Of a stretch of DNA of 64,000 nt, positions 1 to 8,492 are shown piece after piece. Source of the stretch: Rhizobiales bacterium 2SD (GTDB lineage Bacteria; Pseudomonadota; Alphaproteobacteria; Rhizobiales; Beijerinckiaceae). Below the pieces are notes generated by a model. The model was not told the origin of the DNA, made no database searches, and saw nothing but the letters and a program-made list of their open reading frames with translations. Position 1 is the stretch's first letter. Every line of letters starts with the position of its first letter. The position numbers were made by a program, and so were the translations under genes. The DNA lies in assembly GCA_005502805.1 (NCBI GenBank), contig SCMY01000012.1, positions 149,837 to 213,836 of the forward strand, read 5' to 3'.

Positions 1-120
1 GGCCTTGCCGTGGAAGAGGCCGCGCGGCTCCTTGAGAAAGGGCACCATCGCATCGGCGTCGGTGATGACGTTCTTGGCGCCGACGATGCCGGCCAGAGCT
101 TCGATAACGGGCGCGCTCAT
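1..120 (-). CDS. FAD-linked oxidase, N-terminal fragment
   Basis: Forty codons read leftward from an ATG at 118-120 and run off the window edge. The visible protein begins MSAPVIEALAGIVGAKNVI and contains FLKEPRGLFHGKA. In FAD-linked oxidases of the glycolate oxidase / D-2-hydroxyacid dehydrogenase type, a segment of this form (acidic residue, R-G, aromatic, G-x-A) precedes the FAD-binding domain. A purine-rich GGAGG stands a few bases upstream of the ATG on the coding strand. The FAD domain itself is outside the window, so the family call rests on a short motif. It lies 19 bases downstream of the methyltransferase gene and probably shares its transcript. Confidence 0.5.
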   Translation of the reverse strand, partial: MSAPVIEALAGIVGAKNVITDADAMVPFLKEPRGLFHGKA

Positions 121-139
121 CCTGCCTCCGGAGACCTGA

Positions 140-1396
140 TCACTTGCGGCCGGCGGTCTTGCGGAAGACGCCGACGAGTTCGATATGGGCGGAATAGCGG
201 AACTGGTCGACCGGCGTCACGCGCTCCAGCGCATAGCCGCCTGCGACCAAAAGCGCCGCGTCGCGGGCGAAGCTGGCCGCATCGCAGGAAACATAGGCGA
301 CGACAGGCACTTTCGAGGCCGCAAGCCGCTTGATCTGCGCCTCCGCGCCGGCGCGCGGCGGGTCGAGCACAACCGCGTCGAACGCGTTGAGCTCATGTTC
401 CAGCAGCGGCCGGCGGAACAGGTCGCGGGCCTCGGCCGTGACCGGCTTCAGCCCTTGCGTATGGTTGGCGGCCCGGCTCAGCGCCTGGATCGCGGCCTTG
501 TCGCTCTCATAGGCCGAGACCTGCGCCTTCCCGGCAAGCCGGAGGCTGAACGGGCCGCAGCCGGCGAAGAGGTCGGCGACGCGCTTCGCCTTCGGGATCG
601 CTTCGAGCACCAGGCGTGACAATATCGCCTCGCCTTCCGCGGTCGCCTGCAGGAAGCCGCCGGGCCCCGGCGTCACCGCCGCCTTGCCCATCAACTGGAA
701 GGGCGCGCGGCGCTCGACGATGACCTCGCCATGCATGGAGAGGCGCGCGAGATCGAGCCGTTCGGCCGCGTCGGTGAGCTGTCGGCGCAAGCTGTCACCG
801 GCCGGGCCGTGGCCGCGGATGTCGACGTCGAGGCCGGCCTGCGAGGCGGTCAATTGGATGTCGAGCGGCTTGTTCGAGGAACGCAGGCGGTTGGCGAGAT
901 GCTGGGCCACCGTAGGCGCCCGCTCCAGCCCCGGCGCCAGCACCGGGCAAGCCTCAACATCGACCAGTTCATGGCTTCTAGCCGCCATGAAGCCGACACG
1001 CATGCCGGTCTCGTCGCGGCGCGCATGGAAGGTGACACGGCGGCGGCCGATGCCATGGGCATCGATCAGCGGCGCGACTTCGGTTTCCAACCGGGCGTGA
1101 GCCAGAGCCGTCACCACCTGCTGGCGCTTCCATTCGGCATAGAGCCCCTCGCCCATATGCTGGGCGGCACAACCGCCGCAGCGGGTGAAGAGCGGGCAGA
1201 TCGCAGCGATGCGCGAGGCGGAGGGCGTCAGGATCTCGACGACCTGCGCCCGGTCGCCGTCGCGCACGGCCCGGACAGTCTCGCCCGGCAGAGCGAAGGG
1301 CACGAAGACCTGGCCCTGCGCCGTCTCGGCGACGCCGTCGCCGCGCTGGCCGAGCCGCGCGATCGTGAGCGTTTCATTCATGGCGAGGGCGGACAT
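140..1396 (-). CDS. 23S rRNA/tRNA (uracil-5-)-methyltransferase, TrmA/RlmD family
   Basis: Protein of 418 residues that should transfer a methyl group from SAM to C5 of a uridine in rRNA or tRNA. An N-terminal TRAM-like beta domain (about 7-60) is followed by the iron-sulphur ligands C67, C73, C76 and C150 (CPLFTRCGGCAAQH, then EACP). The Rossmann SAM motif DLFAGCGPFSLRLA lies near 275-288, VLDPPRAGAEAQ near 344-355, and YVSCDAASFARD holds the likely catalytic Cys371. All hallmark residues of the iron-sulphur class are present. The exact target uridine cannot be read from sequence. Neither candidate ATG (1396 or 1381) has a clear ribosome site. A long palindromic element lies just upstream. 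Confidence 0.88.
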   Translation of the reverse strand: MSALAMNETLTIARLGQRGDGVAETAQGQVFVPFALPGETVRAVRDGDRAQVVEILTPSASRIAAICPLFTRCGGCAAQHMGEGLYAEWKRQQVVTALAHARLETEVAPLIDAHGIGRRRVTFHARRDETGMRVGFMAARSHELVDVEACPVLAPGLERAPTVAQHLANRLRSSNKPLDIQLTASQAGLDVDIRGHGPAGDSLRRQLTDAAERLDLARLSMHGEVIVERRAPFQLMGKAAVTPGPGGFLQATAEGEAILSRLVLEAIPKAKRVADLFAGCGPFSLRLAGKAQVSAYESDKAAIQALSRAANHTQGLKPVTAEARDLFRRPLLEHELNAFDAVVLDPPRAGAEAQIKRLAASKVPVVAYVSCDAASFARDAALLVAGGYALERVTPVDQFRYSAHIELVGVFRKTAGRK

Positions 1397-1404
1397 TGCG
1401 ATCA

Positions 1405-1452
1405 GACCATGATCAGGAAAAGTGTCATGCGGTTTTCCGTTTGATCATGGTC
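1405..1452. repeat. 48-base interrupted palindrome
   Basis: Perfect 11-base arms GACCATGATCA (1405-1415) and TGATCATGGTC (1442-1452) enclose a second pair, GGAAAA (1416-1421) and TTTTCC (1433-1438), so nearly the whole element can fold into one long hairpin. It lies in the gap between the divergent RNA methyltransferase and cysteine synthase genes. The form is that of a dispersed rhizobial intergenic palindrome rather than a compact operator. I see only one copy in this window. Confidence 0.6.
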
Positions 1453-1477
1453 CACTCAATGTTGCGAGGCGGATTCA

Positions 1478-1504
1478 CGCATCAGGATATTCTATCCTGA
1501 TGCG
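1478..1504. repeat. 12-base-arm palindrome upstream of cysK
   Basis: Perfect arms CGCATCAGGATA (1478-1489) and TATCCTGATGCG (1493-1504) are separated by TTC. It lies 83 bases before the cysK start and 26 bases after the larger palindrome. It could be an operator, or the hairpin of another dispersed repeat. The sequence alone does not separate the two. Confidence 0.5.
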
Positions 1505-1586
1505 ATCCGGCTCGCGGCTCGTGACGTAATCGAGGGTTTGGCCTATCAGGTGCCGAGCGACAGGGAAATGGCTGGAGTTGCCTGAC

Positions 1587-2630
1587 ATGACTATCCGCAA
1601 CGGCGTCGTCGAAGCGATCGGCAACACCCCCCTGATCAAATTGAAGCGCGCCTCGCAGGAAACCGGCTGCGAGATCCTCGGCAAGGCCGAGTTCATGAAC
1701 CCCGGCCAGTCGGTCAAGGACCGCGCCGCGCTCGCCATCATCCGGGATGCCGAGAAGAGCGGTGCGCTCCGCCCCGGCGGCGTCATCGTCGAAGGTACGG
1801 CCGGCAATACCGGCATCGGCCTCGCTCTGGTCGGCAATGCGCTCGGCTACCGCTCGGTGATCGTCATCCCGGAGACGCAGAGCCAGGAAAAGAAGGACAT
1901 GCTGCGGCTCGCCGGCGCGACTCTGGTCGAGGTCCCAGCCGTCGGCTACGTCAACCCGAACAATTATGTGAAGGTCTCCGGCCGCCTCGCCGAGGAGCTG
2001 GCGAGAACTGAGCCGAACGGCGCGATCTGGGCCAACCAGTTCGACAATGTCGCCAACCGCCAGGGCCATATCGAGACCACCGGGCCGGAGATCTGGCAGC
2101 AGACCGACGGCAAGGTCGACGGCTTCGTCAGCGCCGTCGGCACTGGCGGCACGCTCGCCGGCGTCGCCATCGCGCTCAAGGGCTTCAACCCGAAGATCCG
2201 CATCGCCCTCGCCGATCCGATGGGCGCGGCGCTCTACGCCTACTACACCACCGGCGAACTCAAGGCCGAAGGTTCCTCGATCACCGAGGGCATCGGCCAA
2301 GGCCGCATCACCAAAAACATCGAGGGCGCGCCGGTCGACGTCGCCTTCCAGATCCCGGACGAAGAGGCGATCCCGCTCTGCTTCCAGCTGCTGGAGGAAG
2401 AGGGGCTCTGCCTCGGCGGCTCCTCCGGCATCAATGTCGCCGGCGCGATCCGGCTGGCGAAGGAGATGGGGCCCGGCCACACCATCGTGACCATCCTCTG
2501 CGACTACGGCACGCGCTATCAGTCGAAGCTGTTCAATCCCGACTTCCTGCGCTCGAAGAACCTGCCGGTGCCTGGCTGGCTCGAACGCGATGGCGGGTTG
2601 AAGGATGTGCTCGCCAAGGTGATGGCCTGA
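1587..2630 (+). CDS. cysK: Cysteine synthase A (O-acetylserine sulfhydrylase)
   Basis: A 347-residue PLP enzyme of fold type II that makes cysteine from O-acetylserine and sulphide in the cytoplasm. SVKDRAA carries the PLP lysine (about K44), GTAGNTGIG forms the substrate loop (family consensus TSGNTGIG, here with A), and VGTGGTLAGV binds the PLP phosphate. The length is slightly above the usual 310-330 because of a longer C-terminus ending after NLPVPGWLERD. I chose the ATG at 1587 because GGAG at 1574-1577 is well spaced to it. An in-frame TTG at 1578 overlaps that site. The MOSC gene follows after five bases, so the two are probably co-transcribed. Confidence 0.9.
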   Translation: MTIRNGVVEAIGNTPLIKLKRASQETGCEILGKAEFMNPGQSVKDRAALAIIRDAEKSGALRPGGVIVEGTAGNTGIGLALVGNALGYRSVIVIPETQSQEKKDMLRLAGATLVEVPAVGYVNPNNYVKVSGRLAEELARTEPNGAIWANQFDNVANRQGHIETTGPEIWQQTDGKVDGFVSAVGTGGTLAGVAIALKGFNPKIRIALADPMGAALYAYYTTGELKAEGSSITEGIGQGRITKNIEGAPVDVAFQIPDEEAIPLCFQLLEEEGLCLGGSSGINVAGAIRLAKEMGPGHTIVTILCDYGTRYQSKLFNPDFLRSKNLPVPGWLERDGGLKDVLAKVMA

Positions 2631-2635
2631 AGGCC

Positions 2636-3142
2636 GTGCAGCCGCAGGCCGGATCGCTCCTCTCCGAGTTGCTGAACGCGCCAATTCGACCGGGCCGCGT
2701 CGTCTGGATCGGATTGCGACCGGCGAGGCGCGCGGCGATGACCAGCGTCGAGGCGGCCACGGCGAGCGCGGCGGAAGGGCTCGTCGGCGATCGCTATAAC
2801 GGCCGGAGCGGTTCGCGGCAGGTCACGCTGATCCAGCGAGAACATCTTGCCGCGATCGCCAGCCATCTCGGGCTGGAGCGGATCGCCCCGGAGCAGCTGC
2901 GGCGCAACATCGTCGTCGAGGGCATCAACCTCGCGGCCCTGAAGGATCACCGTTTCCGCCTCGGCACGGCGACCCTCGCATGGACTGGCGAATGCCATCC
3001 CTGCTCACGGATGGAAGAGGCCTTCGGCCCCGGCGGCTACAACGCCGTGCGCAGCCATGGCGGCATCACGGCGCGGGTCATCGAAAGCGGAACCATCGCG
3101 GTCGGCGACAGGCTGGAGCGGCTTCCCGCAACCAGCCTGTAG
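2636..3142 (+). CDS. MOSC domain protein
   Basis: A 168-residue protein that is almost entirely one MOSC domain, the fold found at the C-terminus of molybdenum cofactor sulphurases and in YiiM/YuaD-type proteins. Characteristic stretches are GLVGDRY, RQVTLIQREHL, LRRNIVVEGINL, and GECHPCSRME, which carries the conserved cysteine thought to handle sulphur. The start is a GTG five bases after the cysK stop, which implies translational coupling. Pairing with cysteine synthase fits a role in sulphur transfer to a metal cofactor, but the substrate is unknown. Confidence 0.75.
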   Translation: MQPQAGSLLSELLNAPIRPGRVVWIGLRPARRAAMTSVEAATASAAEGLVGDRYNGRSGSRQVTLIQREHLAAIASHLGLERIAPEQLRRNIVVEGINLAALKDHRFRLGTATLAWTGECHPCSRMEEAFGPGGYNAVRSHGGITARVIESGTIAVGDRLERLPATSL

Positions 3143-3151
3143 CGTGCTACC

Positions 3152-4519
3152 TCACGCCGTCTGAGCGCCGGCCTCGATCGCCTCGATATCGCCGGCGCGG
3201 TCATATTGCGCCTGGTCGAGCATGCCCTGTCGCTTGGCGACGATGGTCGGCACCAGCGCCTGGCCGGCGACGTTCACGGCGGTGCGGCCCATGTCGAGGA
3301 TCGGGTCGATCGCCAGCAACAGGCCGACGCCGGCGAGCGGCAGGCCGAGCGTCGAGAGCGTCAGCGTCAGCATCACGGTCGCGCCGGTCAGGCCCGCGGT
3401 CGCGGCCGAGCCGATGACCGAGACGAAGGCGATCAGCACATATTCCTGGATGCCGAGCGGGAGCCCGTAGAACTGGGCGACGAAGATCGCCGAGATCGCC
3501 GGGTAGATCGCGGCGCAGCCATCCATCTTGGTGGTGGCGCCGAGCGGCACGGCGAAGGCAGCGTATTCGCGGGGCACGCCGAGGCTCTTCTCGGTCACGG
3601 CCTCGGTGACCGGCAGGGTGCCGACCGAGGAGCGCGAGACGAAGGCGAGCTGGATCGCCGGCCAGGCGCCCGCGAAGAAGCGCAGCGGCGAGAGCCCGTG
3701 CAGGACGAGCAGCACGGGGTAGACGATCAGCAGGACGATGGCGAGGCCGAGATAGATCGCGAAGGCGTACCAGGACAGCTGCTGCAGGGTCTGCCAGCCA
3801 TATTGGGCTACGGCGTTGCCAAGCAGGCCGATGGTGCCGATCGGCGTCAGGCGGATCACCCACCACAGGATCTTGCGGGTGATCGCCAGCAGCGACTCGT
3901 TGAAGGCGAGGAAGGCATTGGCGCGCTCGCCGACCTTCAGCGCCGCGACGCCGACGACGATTGAGATGACGAGCAGCTGCAGCACGTTGAAGCCGAGCCT
4001 GGTCGTCGCGGCACCGCCATCGATCCGGGTCGAGGCCTGCAGGCCGAGCATGTTGGCGGGAACGAGGCCCTTCAGAAAGTCGAGCCAGGAACCGACCGAG
4101 CCGGGCGCCTTGGCGCTGGCGGCGATCGCGCCGGAATTGATGCCGGGCTGGATGATCAGGCCGAGCGCGATGCCGATCAGCACGGCGATGAAGGCGGTGA
4201 GCGCGAACCAGAGCAGCGTCTGCCAAACCAGGGCGGCCGCATTAGAGAGCTGCCGGAGATTGCTGATCGAGGCGACGATCGCGGTGAAGATCAGCGGCGG
4301 CACCAGAGCCTGCAGCAGCTGCACGAAGATCGAGCCGGTGGTCGCCAGCGTCGTCGTCAGCCAGTTCGGCTGCCCGGCCGCGTCCGGGCCGATATTGCGC
4401 GCGATCCAGCCAAGTATGAGCCCGACCACCATGGCGGCCAGAACCTGGAAACCGAAATTGGCGTAGAACGGCTTGGCGCCGGCGGTCGCCGCGCCGGCTC
4501 GGGACGTCACTGTGGTCAT
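3152..4519 (-). CDS. Dicarboxylate/amino acid:cation symporter (SLC1/DAACS family)
   Basis: Inner-membrane carrier of 455 residues with the glutamate transporter fold: hydrophobic helices throughout, the serine-rich hairpin SRSSVGTLP, PLGATTKMDGCAAIYP in helix 7, and the helix 8 motif DMGRTAVNVAGQ. The R-T-x-x-N-V-x-G core is intact. However, the usual NMDGT is KMDGC here, and the usual final Asp of NVxGD is Gln, so two side chains that bind sodium in archaeal GltPh are changed. The gene stands alone, and convergent with the MOSC gene. Substrate probably a C4-dicarboxylate or acidic amino acid; cation coupling is uncertain. Confidence 0.85.
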   Translation of the reverse strand: MTTVTSRAGAATAGAKPFYANFGFQVLAAMVVGLILGWIARNIGPDAAGQPNWLTTTLATTGSIFVQLLQALVPPLIFTAIVASISNLRQLSNAAALVWQTLLWFALTAFIAVLIGIALGLIIQPGINSGAIAASAKAPGSVGSWLDFLKGLVPANMLGLQASTRIDGGAATTRLGFNVLQLLVISIVVGVAALKVGERANAFLAFNESLLAITRKILWWVIRLTPIGTIGLLGNAVAQYGWQTLQQLSWYAFAIYLGLAIVLLIVYPVLLVLHGLSPLRFFAGAWPAIQLAFVSRSSVGTLPVTEAVTEKSLGVPREYAAFAVPLGATTKMDGCAAIYPAISAIFVAQFYGLPLGIQEYVLIAFVSVIGSAATAGLTGATVMLTLTLSTLGLPLAGVGLLLAIDPILDMGRTAVNVAGQALVPTIVAKRQGMLDQAQYDRAGDIEAIEAGAQTA

Positions 4520-4565
4520 GGCAGGAGCTCGTCAAATGCCGCTGCGCGGCTGAAATTTCTGCCTC

Positions 4566-4573
4566 ATATATAA
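4566..4573 (-). promoter_or_regulatory. Possible -10 region of the SLC1 symporter gene
   Basis: The coding strand reads TTATATAT about 47 bases before the symporter ATG. This is the most AT-rich stretch of an otherwise GC-rich gap and is flanked by short inverted arms GGCTGA (4548-4553) and TCAGCC (4579-4584). No convincing -35 box was found, so this is tentative. Confidence 0.25.
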
Positions 4574-4717
4574 GCCTCTCAGCCATCGGCGGAAAGGCGA
4601 ATACTTTCATTCTCGGTGGTCTACGCAACCGAAACAGACCACGACAACGTGTTTCCGAGCGAATTCCTTCCCTTATGGGTGGGCAGCCCCGGACAGCGGC
4701 GACGAGACGGATCAACG

Positions 4718-5455
4718 ATGACTGAACAACCGGAGCAAATGGAACAGAAGCTGCTGCGCCAAAAGCGGCTGATGACGCTGGCCGGCCTCGTCGTCACCAT
4801 CGCCTGGGCGGGCATGGGCCTCTGGCTGCTCTGGCATGTCGGCTTTCCCGACGGCCTGCGCCTCAACGATATCGGCGACTTCCTCTCGGGCGTAGTCGCG
4901 CCGCTCGCCTTCATCTGGCTGGTGATCGGCTATTTCCAGCAGGGCGCCGAGCTGTCGCTCAACAGCCGCTCGCTGGCACTGCAGGTCAAGGAGATGCAGG
5001 AATCCGTGCGCCAGCAGAGCGAGCAGGCGGCGGCAATGGTCCGCAGCGAAACGCATTCGCGGCGCGACGTCCTGATGCGCGTCGTCGCCTTCTACACCGA
5101 CCTGCTGGCGTCCTATGCCTGCGATCTCTGGCGGCTCGTCGAAGAGGTCAGCGACGATCGTGTCGCCCAGACCTGGGATCGCTACAGCAAGGGCGACCGC
5201 GACATCTTCTTCTTCAGCCTGATCGACACGCTGCGACCGATCTCGCCGGCCCTGCCCGCAGCGGTCCGCTCGGAAGAGGCCCGCCTCGAGCTCATCCATC
5301 TCGGCGAGGAATACTTACGCATCTATGACGCCTTCATCGCCGAACTGACGCGACTCGACGAAGCCCATGTGCTGCGCGAGATCTATTCGTCGGGCGACAT
5401 GCAGATCGTGAAGGAGCTGGTCGAGCGGCTGCGGGATGCCGCCCGCCAATCCTGA
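4718..5455 (+). CDS. Two-helix membrane protein of unknown function
   Basis: A 245-residue protein. A short polar N-terminus with MTEQPEQMEQKLLRQ is followed by two hydrophobic segments (about 18-40 and 52-74) separated by GLRLNDIGDFLSG. After these comes a Gln-rich, probably coiled-coil stretch (QVKEMQESVRQQSEQAAAM) and a soluble helical C-terminal half. Proteins with this two-helix plus coiled-coil start are common unnamed membrane proteins. I do not recognise a functional family. The ATG at 4718 was preferred over an upstream in-frame start at 4616 because the intervening residues look non-coding. It is convergent with the SLC13 permease gene. Confidence 0.6.
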   Translation: MTEQPEQMEQKLLRQKRLMTLAGLVVTIAWAGMGLWLLWHVGFPDGLRLNDIGDFLSGVVAPLAFIWLVIGYFQQGAELSLNSRSLALQVKEMQESVRQQSEQAAAMVRSETHSRRDVLMRVVAFYTDLLASYACDLWRLVEEVSDDRVAQTWDRYSKGDRDIFFFSLIDTLRPISPALPAAVRSEEARLELIHLGEEYLRIYDAFIAELTRLDEAHVLREIYSSGDMQIVKELVERLRDAARQS

Positions 5456-5465
5456 CCCGCCGACC

Positions 5466-7253
5466 TCAGCGCAGCGGCCAGAAGAACAGGATCAACGGCA
5501 CGGCGAGCAGGATCACCAGCAGCGACAAGGGCGCGCCCAGCCTGGCATAATCGCCGAAACGGTAGCCGCCCGGCCCCATCACCAGCGTGTTACACTGGTG
5601 CCCGATCGGGGTGAGGAAGTCGCAGGCCGCGCCGATCGCCACCGCCATCAGGAAGGCGTCAGGGTTGTAGCCGAGCGTCTTGGCGAAGCCGGCGCCGATC
5701 GGCGCCATCACCAGCACCGTCGCCGCGTTGTTGAGGAAGGGCGTCACGGCCATCGCCGCGACCAGCATCAGCCCGACCGCCCCCCAGCCCGGCAGGCCGG
5801 CGCCAACCTGCGCCAGCAAGCCGGCGAAGACATCGGTCGCGCCGGTGACGCGCAGGCTGTCGCTGACCGGGATCAGTGCCGCCAGCATCACCAGGATCGG
5901 CGCCTCGACGGAGTCATAGGCATCGCGCAGGGTCAGCGCCCGCGTCGCCAGCAGCGCCACGGCAGCGGCGAAGAAGGCGATCGCCACCGGCAGCAGGCCG
6001 AGCGCGACGACGACGACGGTCGCGGCGACGATCGAGCCGGTGACGAAGCGGCGGCGCGTGCTGCCGAGCGCGAGGCTGCGCGCCGCCAGCGGCAGCAGGC
6101 CGAGCTCGCGCAGGCGCTCAGGTAGCAGATCCTCGTCGCCCTGCAGCAGCACGACGTCGCCGGTGCGCAAACGGATGTCGCGCAGGCGCTCGGTGAAGCG
6201 CTCGCCGGCGCGGCTGATGCCGAGCAGGTTGATGTGGAAGCGGGCGTGCAGATCGATCTCGGCGGCGCTCAAACCCTCCAACAGCGAGCCCTGCGTGACG
6301 ATCGCTTCGCCGGTGCGGGCCGGGTCGAGCGAGCCCTCCCGCTGCGTCGAGCGATGCTGGCCGACGAGTTCCAGCCCGCCATCGGCGACGACTCGCTCCA
6401 GCGCCTTGGGCTCGCCGCGCAGCAGCAGGATGTCGCCGGCGCGCAGGCCGGCGTCGGGGAGCGGCGCCCGGCGGCGCTCGCCATCGCGCAGGATCGCGAC
6501 GACCTCGACCTCGCCATCGCCCGGCTTCCTGAGATCGGCGACGGTCTTGCCGGCAAGCGCCCCTTTCTCGGGCAGACGCGCCTCGGTGACGTAGTCCTTG
6601 ATGTCGAGGGCCTGGTCGAGCGAGCGCGAGCCCTGGCGATCCTTCGGCAGCAGCCGATAGGCGACGCTGAGAAAGGCGCAGCCGGCGAGCGCGATGCCGA
6701 TGCCAACCGGGGTGAAGTCGAACATCGCGAAGGGCTTGCCGCCGAGCTCCTCGCGCACCCGCGCGACGATCACATTAGGCGACGTGCCGACCAGGGTGAC
6801 GATGCCGCCGAGCAGCGAGGCGAAGGCCATCGGCATCAGGAACACCGAAGGCGATTTCCCGTCCTTGCGGGCGAGCTGATAGGCGATCGGCAGCATCATC
6901 GCGAGCGCGCCGATGTTCTTGATGATCGCCGACATGGCGGCGACGACGAAGACGAGGACCGCGACCTGCGCCTGCGTCGAGCGCAGCAGCGGGGAGATGC
7001 GCGCCAGCGCGGTCTCGACCAGGCCCGAGCGCGCCACCGCGGCGCTGACGATCAAGGCGCTGGCGACGATGATGACGATGTCGTCGGAAAAGCCCTTGAA
7101 GGCCTCCTTGGCCGGCACGACGCCGAGCGCAACGCCCGCGAGCAGCGCCAGGAGGGCGATCACGTCATAGCGCAGCCTGCCCCAGACGAAGGCCGCCATC
7201 ATGGCGGCGACCAGGGAGCAAGACAGAATCTGCGGCAGCGTCATGTAAAGCAA
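5466..7253 (-). CDS. SLC13-type permease with two TrkA_C domains
   Basis: A 595-residue inner-membrane transporter. An N-terminal hydrophobic half (about 1-205) carries VGTSPNVIVARV, the sodium/anion motif of the DASS/ArsB superfamily. A soluble insert (about 215-385) holds two TrkA_C-like regulatory domains (AGKTVADL and RAGDILLLRG; then GERFTERLRDIRL and TGDVVLLQGDEDLL). A C-terminal hydrophobic half ends with FLTPIGHQCNTLVMGPGGY. This order is typical of SLC13 family permeases that move sulphate or dicarboxylates. It follows corA by 30 bases on the same strand, so the two are probably one operon. The substrate is not decidable. Confidence 0.8.
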   Translation of the reverse strand: MLYMTLPQILSCSLVAAMMAAFVWGRLRYDVIALLALLAGVALGVVPAKEAFKGFSDDIVIIVASALIVSAAVARSGLVETALARISPLLRSTQAQVAVLVFVVAAMSAIIKNIGALAMMLPIAYQLARKDGKSPSVFLMPMAFASLLGGIVTLVGTSPNVIVARVREELGGKPFAMFDFTPVGIGIALAGCAFLSVAYRLLPKDRQGSRSLDQALDIKDYVTEARLPEKGALAGKTVADLRKPGDGEVEVVAILRDGERRRAPLPDAGLRAGDILLLRGEPKALERVVADGGLELVGQHRSTQREGSLDPARTGEAIVTQGSLLEGLSAAEIDLHARFHINLLGISRAGERFTERLRDIRLRTGDVVLLQGDEDLLPERLRELGLLPLAARSLALGSTRRRFVTGSIVAATVVVVALGLLPVAIAFFAAAVALLATRALTLRDAYDSVEAPILVMLAALIPVSDSLRVTGATDVFAGLLAQVGAGLPGWGAVGLMLVAAMAVTPFLNNAATVLVMAPIGAGFAKTLGYNPDAFLMAVAIGAACDFLTPIGHQCNTLVMGPGGYRFGDYARLGAPLSLLVILLAVPLILFFWPLR

Positions 7254-7283
7254 GCTATCCGAAGGCGCGCCGCCCGGGCACGG

Positions 7284-8318
7284 TCAAAGCCACTTTTTCC
7301 AGCGGAAGAACATGTAGGGCAGCACGGCGAAGAGAACCATCAAGCCCACTGCCATCGGGTAGCCGAGCTGCCATTCCAACTCCGGCATGGTCTTGAAGTT
7401 CATTCCGTAGATCGAGGCGATCAGCGTCGGCGGCATCAGCGCGACCGAGACGACCGAGAACAGCTTGATGATCTTGTTCTGCTCGATGCTGACCAAGCCG
7501 AGCGTCGCGTCGAGCATGAACTGCAGCTTGCTCGACAGGAAGGTGGCGTGCTCCTCGATCGCCTGGACGTCACGCAGCGAGGAGCGCCATTCCGGGTTGA
7601 AGCCGCCGGCCGCCTTCTTGGTGCGCTTGAAGTTGGCGGAGAGGTAGAGCAGCACACGCTCGACCGAGACCATGCTCTCGCGGACATTCGAGATGATGTG
7701 CTCGTATTGGCCGATCTTGCGCACCACCGCCTGATAGACCCGGCCTTGCTCGACATGAGCGCTGTCGCCGTCGAAGATCTGGCGCGAGCGCATGTCAACG
7801 CGGTCGCCGACACCGCGGAGCACCTCGGCGGCGCGATCGACGATCGCCTCGATCAATCCCTCGATCACGCCGGCCGGCTCGAGCTCGCAGCCGCCGGGCT
7901 TGGTGACGCGGTTCTTGAAGATGTTGAAGGCGCCGGGCTCGTCGTAGCGCACGGTCACAAGCGCCTTCTCGGTGAGGATGAAGGTGACGTCGGCGAGGCG
8001 CGGAACGTTGGTGTCGGACTGGCAGATGATCCGCGCCGTCATATAGTGCGCGCCGTTCTCGGCGTAGATGATCTCGGACGGTTCGAGATCGTGCATCTCC
8101 TCCTTCGTCGGAATGGAGATACCGAGATGCTGTTCGACTCTGGCGTCCTCGGCCGGCGTAGGGTTGAGCAGGTCGATCCAGATCGACCCCGGCGGAATCT
8201 CATCCTCGGCGATGAGGGTGCGCGGCGCGAGCTTGTCGCCGCTCGTCTGGCAGATGCCGTGGATCAGGAGCATGGCCGGTCGTCCGGAATCGAGCGCAGC
8301 GACGCTGCGGATTTGCAC
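7284..8318 (-). CDS. corA: CorA-type magnesium/divalent cation channel
   Basis: A 344-residue CorA family protein that passively admits Mg2+ (and Co2+/Ni2+) as a pentamer. The large N-terminal cytoplasmic domain (about 1-280) is followed by two C-terminal membrane helices with the signature YGMNF between them and the basic tail RWKKWL. The N-terminal GSIWIDLLNPTPAED and the helical willow segment are typical. The start is a GTG with GGAG eight bases upstream on the coding strand. An internal ATG at 8271-8273 would give 329 residues but has a weaker ribosome site. It probably heads the operon with the SLC13 permease. Confidence 0.85.
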   Translation of the reverse strand: MQIRSVAALDSGRPAMLLIHGICQTSGDKLAPRTLIAEDEIPPGSIWIDLLNPTPAEDARVEQHLGISIPTKEEMHDLEPSEIIYAENGAHYMTARIICQSDTNVPRLADVTFILTEKALVTVRYDEPGAFNIFKNRVTKPGGCELEPAGVIEGLIEAIVDRAAEVLRGVGDRVDMRSRQIFDGDSAHVEQGRVYQAVVRKIGQYEHIISNVRESMVSVERVLLYLSANFKRTKKAAGGFNPEWRSSLRDVQAIEEHATFLSSKLQFMLDATLGLVSIEQNKIIKLFSVVSVALMPPTLIASIYGMNFKTMPELEWQLGYPMAVGLMVLFAVLPYMFFRWKKWL

Positions 8319-8492
8319 TGCACCAACTCCAATCGTCCCGCAGTGTCAAACCGATGACGCACCCAGGCAGCCGTTGAAACCAGCAAGGTTCACCGGCCTG
8401 GCGCGGGCATTTTCGAGCGCCGCGGCGTGGTTAGCATAAAATCAATCGCCACGTGGGATACCGGATGGATCGGTTTCCCTTCAGAGTTTGCC

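Noticed and set aside
3139..3150. GTAGC/GCTAC mini-hairpin between the MOSC and symporter genes as terminator
   Set aside because: Five-base stem with a two-base loop and no T-tract; too weak.
6234..8357. A 707-codon + strand open frame over the SLC13 and CorA genes
   Set aside because: Antisense shadow: no fold-like motif, extreme Arg/Asp/Gly content, and both − strand genes have full domain evidence.
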